Origin: Taeniopygia guttata
Lineage: Eukaryota; Chordata; Aves; Passeriformes; Estrildidae
Direction of reading: 5' to 3'
Length of the DNA stretch: 64,000 nucleotides
NCBI RefSeq assembly: GCF_048771995.1
Contig: NC_133063.1
Location: forward strand, 10,460,063 to 10,524,062
Under the pieces are notes generated by a model. That model searched no databases. It saw only the letters and a program-made list of their open reading frames with translations, and had not been told where the DNA came from. Every line of letters starts with the position of its first letter. The first letter of the stretch is position 1. The position numbers and the translations under genes were made by a program. Positions 1-12,248 of this stretch are shown one piece after another.

Positions 1-330
1 GATCCACTTCCTTTTAAACTTTTCCTCTTTTCCTGGTGCACACCTCTTATGTAGAACAGATTTTGCCACTGTTTCAGGCCTGTGCAGGCAGCCCTTCGGT
101 GTTTTCCAGGAAGGGAGTCTGGAGTGGGAGTTCACAGAGCAGCACTAAGCACAAGTCTCAAGGCAGAAAGAGATGTTGGCTCAGCTCAGTGCTTTCCCAT
201 CTCCACAACACCCTCTCTTCCAGTCACAGCTTTTCTGTTACAACAGTCAGAACGAGATAAAACATTCTTATGCCTGGTTCTCCAGAACAGGTGACTGTGT
301 AAGTTATTATCTTGTTATGCACAACACTAA
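1..330. repeat. Possible LTR-like fragment at the window edge
   Basis: About 100-290 resembles 25,440-25,620: both hold a purine-rich stretch, then TTCCA(G/A)TCACAG, and then CAACAGTCAGAA in the same order. I read this as two copies of one dispersed element, probably an LTR, but no boundary or coding sequence is visible. An A-rich run follows near 345-365. The family is not identified. Confidence 0.25.
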
Positions 331-520
331 TGGTTTACTGTTCTAGTAAAAAAAAAAAAAAAAATTTGAAAGCATGGAGCTTTATAATATCTTTTGAGAT
401 TTTGAAAGAGAAATGTAGTTTTTATGTTTCTTGAAGAATTGCTGGCCTGGAGGTTGAAACATGCAGTAAACAGCATGAGTCACCAATATGAGGAAAGCTA
501 CTTGGTTTACCCGAAATCCC

Positions 521-1190
521 AGAATCATAGAATGCTTTGGGATTTCAGGGATACTAAAGACCAGCTAGTTGCAACCCCTGTGCCGTGGACAGGGCCACCT
601 TGTCCAAGGTTGTCCAAGCACTGTCCAACCTGGCCTTGAACACTCCTAGGGAAGGGACAGATGCAGCTTCTTTAGGCAGGCTATGCAAGTGCTTCAGCAC
701 CCTCACAATCAAGAATTTCTTCCTAACATCTAATCTAACCCTGTCTTCTCTCAGTTTGAAGCCATTTCCCCTTCTATCACTATAGATCTTTGTAGTGTCC
801 CTGTCCAGCTCTCTTGTAGCCCCTTTAGGTACCGGAAAGGGCTGTAAGGTCTCCCAGAGCCTTATCTTCTCCAAACTGAACAAGCCCAGTTCTCTTGCCT
901 GTCCCTCATAGCATAGGCATTCCATCCATCTGATCATCTTGGTGGCCTCCTCGGCACTTACTCTAATAGGTCCGTGTCCTTCCTATGCTGGGAGGACACA
1001 GAGCTGGATGTAATGTTCCGGGTGGTGTCTCACAGAGCAGAGTGAAGACACACCTGCTGCCCACGTTGCTGGTGATGCAGCTCAGGACACAGTTGGCTTT
1101 CTGAGCTGTAACCCCAACTTTGTTGAAGCTGTTGAGGTTCCTGTGGGCCAACTTGTTGAGCTTGTCCAGGTCCCTCTTGATGGCATTACA
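521..1190 (-). mobile_element. CR1 LINE 3' fragment
   Basis: The plus strand begins with AGAATCATAGAAT, the reverse complement of the ATTCTATGATTCT-type terminal repeat of avian CR1 elements. It continues with the familiar antisense CR1 phrases (CCTGGCCTTGAACACT, AAGAATTTCTTCCTAACATC, TGATCATCTTGGTGGCC, TTGGCTTTCTGAGCTG). The element is therefore a 5'-truncated CR1 on the minus strand covering the end of ORF2 and the 3' UTR. Its reading frames are degenerate. CR1 is the dominant bird LINE, which supports the avian assignment. Confidence 0.88.
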
Positions 1191-1238
1191 CTCCTCATAT
1201 ATGCCTCCTGCTCAGCATGGTGTCAAAGCCAGGGACCT

Positions 1239-1650
1239 TGTAAGACTAGAAAACTGGACAGGACAAACACAGATCAGGCCAATGTGGTCAATCAAATGTT
1301 CTCCGTTTATTAGTTAGAAGATGGCAGTTTATATACACTTCAATATAGTTTACGGTTTACAAAGGCACTCTCATTGGCAAGCTAACATTGTTTGTCTTTG
1401 TCTTAAGGTGGACTAAACTCCACACTATAAACCTATACTAATTCACACCCAGAAAGGTGTGTGTCACATCCACACCTTAATATAATTTCTAACTGTGCCA
1501 CAAGCTCTTTTTCTTACTGCGTTATACGCTTTCAAGTTCTCACAAGGCCCATATCTGAGGCCTAGGCTGGAGTAGCTCAAATCTCATTCCAGACATAAAT
1601 CATGCCCTCTCTCTCTCAGAAATTCTGCAACATGGTGTCACCCCCAATTT
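1239..1650 (-). mobile_element. LTR remnant next to the CR1 fragment
   Basis: Read on the minus strand, this block has a TATATAA box, then an AATAAA polyadenylation signal about 25 bases later, then a stretch ending in TTACA at 1,239. That is the order expected for U3-R-U5 of a retroviral LTR. The plus strand begins TGTAAGACT. The U3 start near 1,650 is uncertain and I see no paired LTR or internal genes, so it is probably a solo or truncated LTR. Confidence 0.45.
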
Positions 1651-4600
1651 TGCTGAGGGTGCACTAGATCCCTCTGTCTTATGTCCTTGGCAAAGATGGC
1701 ACTTGTTCCAGTATGGGCCCCCAAGAAACACCACTTTTCTCTGAGGCCCATAGGGACATTAAGCCATTGACTACTACCATCTAGATATGCCAGTCCAACC
1801 AATTCCACTTCCATTGAATAGTTCCATCAAACCCACTTCTCTCCCATTTAGAGCAAAGGATGTTGTGGGGAATATTGCCCCAGATCTGTAGCTTTTCCCT
1901 TATCCATGAGTGTGTTCACTCCATCACAGAAGACCACTACCACTTCACCTGGATGAGTGTCTGCTGGTTGGCCCCTTCGTCCTCCTGAGAGAATTTTTTT
2001 GCCACCCAGGTTCTTGTGGGCTGAGTCATTCTCAGAAGGCATCTCATGAGATGTTTGTGAGGTATACAGCACACACTAGGTCTGGGAGCCAGCACAGGAA
2101 CATGCAGCAGGACAGCAACTGCCTGTTCAGTCACTGAGCTTGCTGCTTGCTGCGAGGAAGTGGCAAATCTGCAACTTCCCCACTGTGCTCCATCAGCCAA
2201 CCTTTTCTCTGGTCAGAATGAGCTGTCCTAGACACTGTATGAATATGATAAACAAAAAGGCAATGAGCTAAATGTTATTACTTCTCCTTCCTCCTTCAAC
2301 TGTCTGTATTAACTTCTTTCTGCTCTCCAACAAACTGATCACCCAAAATACAAACTTAATGTGTCCAAAAACAGTTTACAAAGTTTTAAAGAACAACACT
2401 TCTATTTTTTGCTGGGTTTTGGGGTTTTCTTGGTTGATTGGTTGGTTTTGGTTTTCTTGTTTAGTTTTTTGAAACATATCTGCAAAATGTATAATTAACA
2501 TCCTTAGGAAGAGTGCTTCTGGTACTACCTCCTCTTCCACTCCCCAGTTTGATGCACATTTCCTTTTCCTCCTGCCCTCTTTTTATAGTGGTCTACACTA
2601 ACATAGATCAGAGTGCATCTACGTTAATGCAGATTATAGCACATTCTACATTAATGCATAGGTCTTTTCCCTCCCACTGATTGAATGAACTCTAACTGGT
2701 TGTACCTTCAGGCTGTACCAGTCCTCTGACTGCATATCATCAAACTGTACATTTTGCATTAATGTCTTAGGCAGAAATTGTGCTAGGCACTAAGAGTTTT
2801 CCTCTTCTCATGTGATGAATGCCTGGTCAGTCTTTCACTTCTGATACCTCTGGTAGCACATCCCAGTGTTTGTTCAAAAGCTTTTCAATCACCACAGCTG
2901 CAGCAGGATTTCCTGTATGAGGAGGTACTGTGGAAATGGCCCTGGAGTCCTGGGGGCTCTTGGCTGATTGTGGAGCACGATGTGCAGAGAAAGGCAAACT
3001 CCAAAAAATAATGACCTGAAAGAATAGATATTCAACTGGAGAGTCAGATCCACAACCTGGCTCCATTCACAGAGGTCTTTGCCAAACCATTCTAAACTCA
3101 TTTCCACATGAGAAGGATGGGTCTTTGGGTGTATCTCTTCCACTTCCTTTGTTCTCCACTTTCACTGGAAGCAGAGAATTAGAACAACAAGAAAAAATAC
3201 AAAATCTACCTTTTCTGATAAAAGAAACCCAACAACAAAAGAAGTCTTTTGCTCTGCTTCAATGTTCTCCCTTTCTAGGCTGCAATTTTTTTTTTTAAGC
3301 TCACAATTCAACTGGACCAGGTGGACAGTATAAATTAGAGCTCAACTGGTGTTTTTCAGTAAATGCATGCTTGGGTTTATATCTGAGAATTAGTGTAAAG
3401 AGAGATGATTACTACAAAAGCTATTCTCAAACTTTAGAGAGAGTTGGGTAGTTGAGTAGGTGGGTAGGTAGGTAGCTAGATATCTGGACAGATGAATTGA
3501 CAGACATAAAAAGCTGCCTTTATGTAACATACAAATTTAATACAATTTTATATTAACCCTAGGATGCTTGGCCATTAGAAATGTAAAGAAAATAAATACA
3601 TATGTTAGTTGTATATGTAATTTACAGGATACAATGGCTAGACCTAAAAGGAAATAGCATAAAAATTGGACAATACCATCTCAGTTGCCCTTCATCATGA
3701 AGGAAAATTAGCAGTATTTAATCAAATAAACCATATTTCAGGAAAGCCCCCACACCTTTGATAAGGAGGACCAGAAGAGAGAATTAATGCACTATGCAGC
3801 TAGGAGTGCTTACTGAAGTAATGATAAATTAACTCCCTGTTGGAGACTCTGAAATGGATTTTCATCTTGCCAGGCTTGTGGAACAAGATTCATCACTTGA
3901 AAGAACAGCAATGGTAGCAGCAAAGTCAATAGCATGTGACAGATGTGTATTGAAGCAATGATTTAAGAAGTTCGGTGTATAAAATGAATTATTAGGCTCA
4001 AAATAGGTTCAAAAGTCCTTGCATTTCATGGCTCTGTAGGAATGTAAGACAATGGGAAAAAAAAATTCCTTGTTTCAAGTAAGTAAGAGGGATTTTTTTC
4101 CTTGGAGTTTCGTGCATGCAACCCCATGTGCACTGGAATATTGTCTAAGCTGAAAATAACTGCAAATGATTCTGTGAAGGCAGAACTTCCTTAGAGATCT
4201 TGCCACTTTCATGGTCTTTTGAATTGCAATAACCAAAACAGAAGTATAAAAATTCTTCATCTGACCTTTGATGACTGTAAACAATCAGAGTCTCTGATAA
4301 AATAAGGCAGAGTCACTGGTCATGCTAACGAGGTATCAGCAGTTTGGCTTTGAGCCTTGTAGTATCTGTTTCTCCACACAACTGGACTTGCTGCTGTTGG
4401 CAATCAACATGTTGGAAGTGGTTAACACAAGTAGATTGAGATACTACTCACCACTTGCCCTACCAGACTAGCAGGAAATACATAATTTATCCTCCAGGCT
4501 TTCATATCCTCAGGGTATATATCTGTCTTTTGTTAGAAATTGCTGGAAGATCAAATTTAAACCACATTTTGTTATTTATTTAGTAGTGTAAAGAAGGAAA

Positions 4601-6394
4601 AGAAAGTCACAAAATATTGGGGAGAAAATACCTGTAAGCCATAAAAAGAATCTGACACAGATCTGTCTAGCATTGCTAGATTAGCTTTCCTTATTCACTA
4701 GAAGAAAACTGTAATCCAACATCATGCTCTGTAGAATGTCAGTAGAATGTTCCCTGAGAAAACTGATTACAACTTGTTCATCTGTAAATAAGAAGTTAAA
4801 AAGGAACATTTTTCTCTTTTGCCAGTTTTACTTGCTGGTAGTATCCTTCTCTCTTACATATACAAGTGGTACAGAGTATTACAGAATAAAAAATTCAAAA
4901 TAAATATGTCTTGTGTCTTTTCCAGGGCTATTCTAGGCGTGCCTAGTGAAATATTTATTTGCTTTTTGTTAATTAGTAAATGACTCTTAATTTTCTGTGT
5001 CACATGCAATATCACATTAACACAAGCTTTCTCAGCGTGCCCTTTTTCTTACATGTGAATATAAACAACAGATACCAACTCAGTGTTGCCAGGTGTGGAT
5101 ATTTATCATGGTACAAACACAAGAAGGACAGTTAAATCCAATGCCCATCTGCTAGGACATTTAGATACAAAGAGAGCTACCAAGCTGCAGCCTACTACAG
5201 AAAAGTTAATGGAGTGAGCATTCAAATGTTCACATTGAATGTTCACATTTGACATGTTTAGCATGTCAAACACATGCTAAAACAATGTGTAGAACTGTGA
5301 TTGTATTCAGTAGACAGACAAGGGCTTGTGCAGGCATACTTTACAGCATGGCACAAAGGCAAGAGCTGCTCATCACCCTGAATGAATCCCTTGATATTCC
5401 TCACTCCAGGATATGGCAGTATTGAATTATTTGCATTGGAAAATACCCTTAAGATCAAATCCAACTGTAAACCAAAAACCTTGTTATAAGTGCAAATCCA
5501 ATTATTTAAAGTTTCCGGCAGGGTGAGGAAAGGTATTGCTTTCCCAGGTGCTGCAGAAATGCATAAACCAAGAATGATTCCTGACAGCAAAACAATGAAG
5601 GAAATATCTAGCAATGAGTGCGATCCAGCAGGGGTCTAACCTGGGATGTTTCCTGTTTAACTTGTGAGCAATGGGCAAAGCAAAGAAGAACCACCGTGAC
5701 ACTGGCAGATGATGGTAAACTAGGGAAGAGGAGGAGGAGAAGAAGGAGGCTGTCATTATGTACAACAGCAGGGCTGCATCCACAGGTAGCAGAACTGGGG
5801 GGAGAATGAGCTAAAAGGAATCCTATCACATTCAGCAAGGACAAAAGGGATTATCACTTCTGCTGCACATGTCACAGCACAAATGGATCCTGCATCCACG
5901 TCCTGATCCACAAGTCAAGATGCAAATTGGCAAAATTCAGGGAAGGCCTCCATAAGAGTGAGGCTGAGGCATTGCCTCTGATAGGTGAGGCCATGGATCC
6001 AGGACTGGTTCACTCTGGAGCAGAGGTGGCTGTAAGGTTTCTGAAAGCACCTTGAGGCTATGGGATGGGATCATGGGCTGAGGCCATGCTCTTCACAGAC
6101 GTGGCTCACAGGAGAAAAGAGAAGGTGGCATCAGCTGAAGCTACAGAGGCTTGGGCTGGAAATAAGGAAAAGCTTATTACAACATGGTGGAGTGAGAGTC
6201 CAAAGAGGTATTGCATCCTTTAACTGGTAAAGGGCCAGACAGCCTGGTCTGACCCAATGAATGGCCACACTTTGAGCAGGAGGCTGAAGGGGAGATCTTG
6301 TGAGGTGACTTGCAGCCTGAATGGTTCAGTTCTAAATTTTCCATGGCTGGTGAGCTCATCGACATCCCAGAGGTTCATTGTAGGGTCACCCCAC
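1651..6394. other. AT-rich gene-free stretch
   Basis: I find no exon, RNA gene or complete repeat here. Open frames are short and scattered on both strands. A degenerate GTAG/GATA-type tetranucleotide stretch lies at about 3,450-3,490, a purine run at about 5,725-5,750, and a short perfect inverted repeat at 5,248-5,270. Confidence 0.5.
5248..5270. repeat. Short perfect inverted repeat
   Basis: TTTGACATG and CATGTCAAA form a 9-bp perfect inverted repeat around a 5-base loop. A short direct repeat (TGTTCACATT) lies just to the left. No gene context gives it a role, and a hairpin this size is expected by chance in several kb of AT-rich DNA. Confidence 0.6.
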
Positions 6395-6560
6395 CTGTCT
6401 GAGGGACAGAGGGGTGGGGCTGGTGCGGCTCTCGCGCCACGGCCGCTGGGGCTTGGCGCTCCCCCTCGTGTGTCGCCACTGTCACCGACTGTGCGCGATG
6501 GAGGAGCTTCCCCCACTGCCATCAGCCCCGCCCCGGCTGACCTCGAGGTTTCAGGCCCTT
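6395..6560. other. Isolated GC/CpG-rich patch
   Basis: This is a strongly GC-rich stretch of about 150 bp with CpGs and a CCGCCCCGG-type GC box, set in AT-rich DNA and directly left of the LTR at 6,564. It may be a promoter-like remnant or internal sequence of the neighbouring retroelement. No exon is recognisable. Confidence 0.35.
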
Positions 6561-6563
6561 GAG

Positions 6564-7231
6564 TGATTTACTAAAATATGAATATTGATCTAATATCGAT
6601 ATCCGACTGAGACGGACAAAAACTCTCTAACAGTTTAAAGCTAGAAAGTGTATGTTTATTAGAATGGCTGGGCAGTATGTGGGATAATTCCCTAATGCGC
6701 ACTGCAAAAATCACAGGTATTACAAAGCCTTTTTATTTACAGAAGTCTTGAATACACAAAATATGAATGCATATTCATATTCCTGTCACTTCCTCTGCTC
6801 CGCTTCGTATGCTAACTGGCAAAAAGGCTATTAAGCATGCGTAGTTTTGTTCCCTGAAATGAGTCAGGGGTCCATTCTGGGGAGGGGTCTCCAAAAGAAG
6901 AAGTAAAATAAGTCTTCCTTGTTCTGACCTTTCTACCCTTCCCATGCATATATGACAAATGAACCCTTGGTTTTCTTGTGTTTAATGGATTCCTAGAGTA
7001 TGGGAAGTCTGCATCTGTTTTTGTGTCCCTGAAATCTGTTTATCACATTCTGTTTCTCATGATAAGCACAGCTACCCAAACATAAAGTTGACAAGCAATG
7101 AGTTAATGGATCTGGCTACTGTTAACTATGAACAAAGTCTATTTATCTACTTCCACTAACTCAGCAACATCTAATTTAACTATTATCTTAACTTTCCTAA
7201 GATTCTTCATTCTTCAAAATTAGTGTTTCAC
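6564..7231 (-). mobile_element. Probable solo LTR
   Basis: On the minus strand the block starts TGTGAAACAC, carries a TAAATAAAAA TATA-like box, has AATAAACATACAC as a polyadenylation signal about 100 bases later, and ends with AAATCA at 6,564. This is LTR architecture with TG...CA ends. I could not find a convincing target-site duplication, primer binding site or partner LTR, so I read it as a solo or decayed LTR. Confidence 0.5.
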
Positions 7232-10200
7232 AAGGAGGTTGTTCCTTTGTCCCACCCTGAACTGGCTGCCTCTTTGGAGGCGACTCTATTCAATGGCGAT
7301 CCTGGGGGGTGCACTGAGAGCTTTTCAGTGCCATCATATGCCTGAGAGGTAAAAGCATCTTTAGTTAAGTGCTTGTTTATTAAAAGCAAAATTTTAAAAA
7401 GAGAAGTGAATCTAAACTATCCCTCATTCTGGAGCATGAGACCATTGCTTGGGTTGGCCAGATTCAGGTGCTCATTTTCAAAGGAAAAATGCACACTGTA
7501 GATTCATGCACGTAGATGAAGTGGAAACTTTTTTGGTTATGTTTTTAATCCTAAGGCGTATTTTGAGAATTCCCACAGAAGGCAAACATTTTTGTTGAAA
7601 ACCTAGGGAAATGGTTAGATGGAGTTACTAATTTTATGTCTTCTATGGAAAATACAATTTTTAAACATTTGGTTGGTACAAAGCATGCCCATATTTTATG
7701 GCACCTGACAAGTTGTGACTGTCCTTTGCTCAACCTCTGGTCCTTCTTGTATAGAAAACTGTAAGTCTCATGTGCAGAGAGGGACATGCGAGAGGTCATT
7801 CTATTAGAGCACCAAATGCACTCTCTCCTTTTGCTTTGAACACAAAGGAAAAGAAAAAGGTTGGCTGCATCTCTTGCTGCTGCATGAGACCTGCCTATTA
7901 TGTAGGCACTTGAAATGCCATGTTCGTGTATGTGTTGAAGCTACTCTTTTTTTTATTTTGTCCTCTCAGTATCCTGATGCCTTCAATTAAGTTTCTACAT
8001 GGGAAATCCTCAGCTGGTGCAAACTTGCCACTAGTGTGCTGTCTGTGTTGCAATGATTAGTCATCTTCCTCTTGGCTGTCTTTCAGAAAGATGTATATTC
8101 TAGTGTATCCCTTACAAAGCTCCAGCCTGGACAAGGCTGTTCTGTTCAGTGCTGGGTAGAGAGGAGCATGTCCTTGTGCCAGCACACACACAGGTGGCAG
8201 GACTTCCTGCTCAGTGTCCACTAAGGGAATTACCTTGCCTGCACTTCGAACTTTACCAGTTTTGACAGCTTTTCAGCAGTGTTTCGAGAAGTGCATATTT
8301 TCCATTGTTGAAGGCTTTGGCAATTACAGCCCAGATTTCATCCTTAGGAATAGAGGGATTAAGCGTGTCAAGGTGTCTTGGTTTTGAGTCCTCATAAATT
8401 ATGTGTATGATGAGAAGGTTATTGTTGATCCTGGATGTGAAGTGGTTAAAGATTTGCAGCTTGTTCTGTGTTGAAGAGTAGTTCAGGGACTACTTGGCCT
8501 TTGGTTTGACAGCTTCATTATTTTGATTAAAAATGTCCTTTCTTTAACTCTTGGCTCTTTCCTGACTTCTCTGGCTGTTTAGCTCCTGTATTGACGCAGC
8601 CTTTTTGCATATTTTTATACGGCTCCATCAAAAAATGCCTATTTCTATTAATATACACAGGCATTGTCCTTGAAATATTTGAGTAAGAGCAGACTAAAGG
8701 TGCGGAGTGTGATCTTTTGGAACTATCCATTTCCTTTTACTCAGTGTGATGCCCTTTTGTCTTCTGTACATTCACACGTACCAGTTTTCAAAAGCCTTCT
8801 CTTCCTTAATAGAAGGAAATCTTTCAGGCTCTAAACAATCCTTCATCTTCAAGATACTGATGGCTAGCCATTTGCAGAAGAGACTTACATTCTTTAACAA
8901 GTGATAATGAGAATATCTTTCTGTCTAAAGTTAAATTCCAGGTACTTAACTTCAGGCCTTTACTTGCTTAGTGGAACAGAAACCTAACTAGGTTGTCTAG
9001 CTTTATAAAGTTTTTTTAATCCTATAAACTTTTGCCACGTAATAATGGAAACATACCCGTGCAGTAAATGGTTGCCTACAAAATACATATGGAGCGAGAG
9101 AGAAGAGCTCCAAAAAGCAAGCCACATGTTATCATTTAATAATTATTAAATTATTAATTTGTAATTAGACCTAGTAATTGTACAAGGTGAGTGAGATTCA
9201 CAGCCAGAAATTTATGGCTTATGAATGTAGTTTTGCACCACACAGACCTGTGCAGTGGTTTGAGCAAGATCTCTCAGTAATAACATACATGTAAGTCTAG
9301 TGGTAACTAGGAAGGCACCTTGATTTCTCCCTCTGGGTTTCTCCTTGTTTCTTACAGCTAGTGTCACAAGCAAGGGCAAAGCTCAGACTGCGAGGACATG
9401 TATTCTTACTTGCTGTATTCTGGGTTTTTTTTTTGATTCTGTGTTTTGATTAATAGGTATTTTGTAAGAGTTTGAGTTTCCATTTGTCAAATGTCTGAAT
9501 TTAAAAGGCTGGCCATGTTAACCATGTTAACAGTGTTAATCTTGTGTTACATGTCCTTCCAGGGTGGGGAAGAACAGTTATTACTGTGTCCCAAAAATGA
9601 TTACAAGAAAATAGCAAGGGATCATTGGGTTTGCTTCTTTTTTCTTTTTACTTGTATTCATTCAAGAAGAATATTTTGGGTCAGTGTGTGTCTTCAGGAA
9701 GTGAGCCTGTGAACATTGTGGTGGAAGAGAGAGCTTCACTTGACAAAGCATGAGATGTAGGAACAGTGCCCTTAAACCAAAGGACCCTGGTAAGAAGAGA
9801 GTCTACATGTTTTTGGAGATGACTGAGACAGCTACTCTGAGTCTGACTTCTACAGAAAGGGGAGATGAGAGTAGTTCATCCAAGAGCTGACGGAAGAGTT
9901 GAAGAAGCGGTTACTCACTTCACAGGGTAGTTTCTCTGTCCCAGGTAACAATGTTAGTTAATAATTCATCTCACAATGCCCATCAGTTTCTACCATTTAA
10001 GTGAGGAGTGAGGTCTCTTTTCAGTACAGAGAATAAACAAGCTGGAGTTCTTTTCATGAAATGTGAATGTCTCTGTTCAAAGTTCTTGTGGGTGCCTTTT
10101 ACAGTGCTAGTGTTGCAGCTTTTTTCAGGATACTTCAAAACCTTAAAGTTTTGAAAACTTGGAAGCATTCCTATTCTTTAAACAGAAGGCTTCAAATTTC

Positions 10201-10727
10201 CAAGGGAGAACCTGCCTTTTGGACCATGTTTTATAGTCTCTGGTAAAAGTAGAATTGCTAGATGTGCTGCCAGGGGAGACATAAACTAGTTCCAGTGTTG
10301 ACTCAGTGTTCCCTTTGCTTCCTAGATGTCCATCTGCTGTACCTTTCCAGAAAGGCTGCTCTGCATAAGAGGAAGCTACCAAGGGAAAGCCTGTGAAAAT
10401 AGACCTGGGATCCCTCTCTGTATAGTTACACTTATAGATGTATTATGTTGTTGTACTTACACGGTTAGAGGTATATGGCTATTTAGATAGATATACTGAT
10501 ATTTGCATGCTTAGACATAGGCCGTACAGTTATAGCAATCTGCAATAAATTAAATTTTTTAACTGAAATTGATATTTTTCTATTTATATGTAGTCAGCAA
10601 ACTCTCTGCCCATGTCTCTCTCCTGGGCAGGATGTACATCCTGTCTTATCCCTGAGAGTTCAGCTGAGTCTTCCAGGGTGAGGAGGAACAGCAAAATCAC
10701 TGCTGTCACTCTCTATTGTCCTTGCAG
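7232..10727. other. AT-rich gene-free stretch
   Basis: No exon, RNA or well-formed repeat is recognised. An AT-rich palindromic-looking run (ATTTAATAATTATTAAATTATTAA) occurs at about 9,135-9,160. Open frames are short and lack splice-site context. Confidence 0.45.
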
Positions 10728-10808
10728 ACCCTGAGGGCTGTGGACACCATGCTGGAACCAATGGTGCTCAGATCGCCTGCCTCCAGAGTCAATGAGGAGC
10801 TGCATTAG
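10728..10808 (+). pseudogene. Possible maestro/HEAT-like (MROH) exon remnant
   Basis: A pyrimidine-rich tract ending in CCTTGCAG precedes an open stretch reading T-L-R-A-V-D-T-M-L-E-P-M and continuing to a TAG at 10,806-10,808. The LRAxDxMLE...SPAS...EELQ pattern reminds me of the maestro heat-like repeat proteins, which are also multicopy in passerines. Only this single exon is visible, it lacks an obvious donor and it ends in a stop, so it looks like a dead exon or chance similarity. Confidence 0.3.
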
Positions 10809-11154
10809 ATCTCTGAGCTCCAGCCTGTGAAAAGAGTGGACGTCACAGGGCTGTTCCTCACCCTAGGTAGGAGGGATTGCCCGCACCTGGGTAAGTGGTT
10901 CCCAGCCCAGTGCCATGCAGGCAGTGTGCCGTGGGGAGGGTGCTCAGTTCCCCTAGAGAAGCACCAGGGGCTGGCACCAAGCTCCTTTGGAGTACAGTGG
11001 CTGCAGGGGTTGGCATCTGCCTTGCAAGAGGGTTGGCCTGGAGCCTTTGCCCCAGCTCTGAGAGGGACTCTTGGAGCAAGAGCCTACCAAGACTTCACTC
11101 AAGGTCAGAGGAAGGCTTGAGGGACCATGCAAGTCTTCCCAGAAGTGGAGTCAC

Positions 11155-11470
11155 ACCTGCACATGAGTCTGAGGAGAAGCCCGGCTCCCTCCCCCTCTGC
11201 CCACAGCAGCACAGACACTCCCAACCTTTCCCAAGAGCTGCAACACAACCACAGCCACAGCAGCATGCCCTGCACTGCCACCACTGATCTGCTCCGTTTT
11301 GCTCTACTCTGGTCCTCTAGTCACTGCTGCCAGCCTGTCTCTCCACTAGAGGTTGTGGCCTGGAGGCACCAAAGGCAGAAGTCCTTTGCCCGCTTACAAT
11401 CCATGCCACAAACCCCTACTATGGCTCTTCCTACATTTAAGAAACACCTGTCCATTCAGAAGCAAATTTA
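11155..11470. repeat. 3'-flank repeat, copy 1
   Basis: About 310 bp is roughly 90% identical to 24,150-24,470 in the same orientation: both run from GAGAAGCCCGGCTCCC to CCATTCAGAAGCAA. It lies about 0.8 kb beyond the stop codon of gene A, as the second copy lies beyond the gene C/D unit. It therefore appears to belong to the 3' flank of the duplicated PAK3L unit. A weak third relative may exist at about 27,440-27,570. Confidence 0.75.
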
Positions 11471-12155
11471 GAGCTTATTCAGAGGGTGAGAACAACGGGA
11501 GGCTTCCAACACAGTGAAGGTCTTACATATTGTAATAAATGGGCAGGAGATGATTCTCCTTTAAAATGCCTTAAATTAGTGAGATCAGCTCAGGTGGGAG
11601 CCCGACAGGCTGTGCACATGCCAGCTGCTGCTTCCCGGAGGGACGCTGAGGAGGAGGAATTCAGCTTTGTCCGCTTCACATTCAGGCAGAGCTGGGGAAT
11701 CCATCCTCACAGGAGTGGCAGGATTCTTCCCCTTCTTCTCACGGTCTGTGCTATGGTCTAGGGTCCTCATACTGTTTGAGGTGTCTAGTGGTTAGAGTGA
11801 CAGATTAAAAGCATCTCTCTAGGTACTAGGGTTAGATGCTCACTCTTCTGCAAGTGTCCCGGTGTATAATTTTGTGAAGGCTCATAGTTCTAGGTGATTC
11901 TAGCATAGTTTCTGAAGAGTTCCTGTATTTGCATACTGTCTCTGATGTCAACTCCCCCTGACAGGCCCAGGTGCCATTTTCTAGGAAGCAGCAGCCGGCA
12001 GCACAGTGAAACAGAATCTAACAGAGAAGGATTTCTAACAAGGAATGAATGCAGGGAAGTGATTAACAGTAATAACAACATTCTAACAGAGGATAATTCT
12101 ATAACCACGTTAGCATAACTTTTAGGCTCTTCTTTTTATAACATGTATTGCCTTA

Positions 12156-12161
12156 TTTATT
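12156..12161 (-). terminator. Candidate polyadenylation signal of gene A
   Basis: AATAAA on the minus strand lies about 90 bases beyond the TAG stop of gene A. It is the nearest canonical signal downstream of that stop. Confidence 0.5.
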
Positions 12162-12248
12162 TTGACTACCAGTCTAAAGAAACTACGAACTAGGAGCTAT
12201 AAACCAGAAACAAGAAACTACAAAAAACACCAATGGCCTCTTGCAGGG

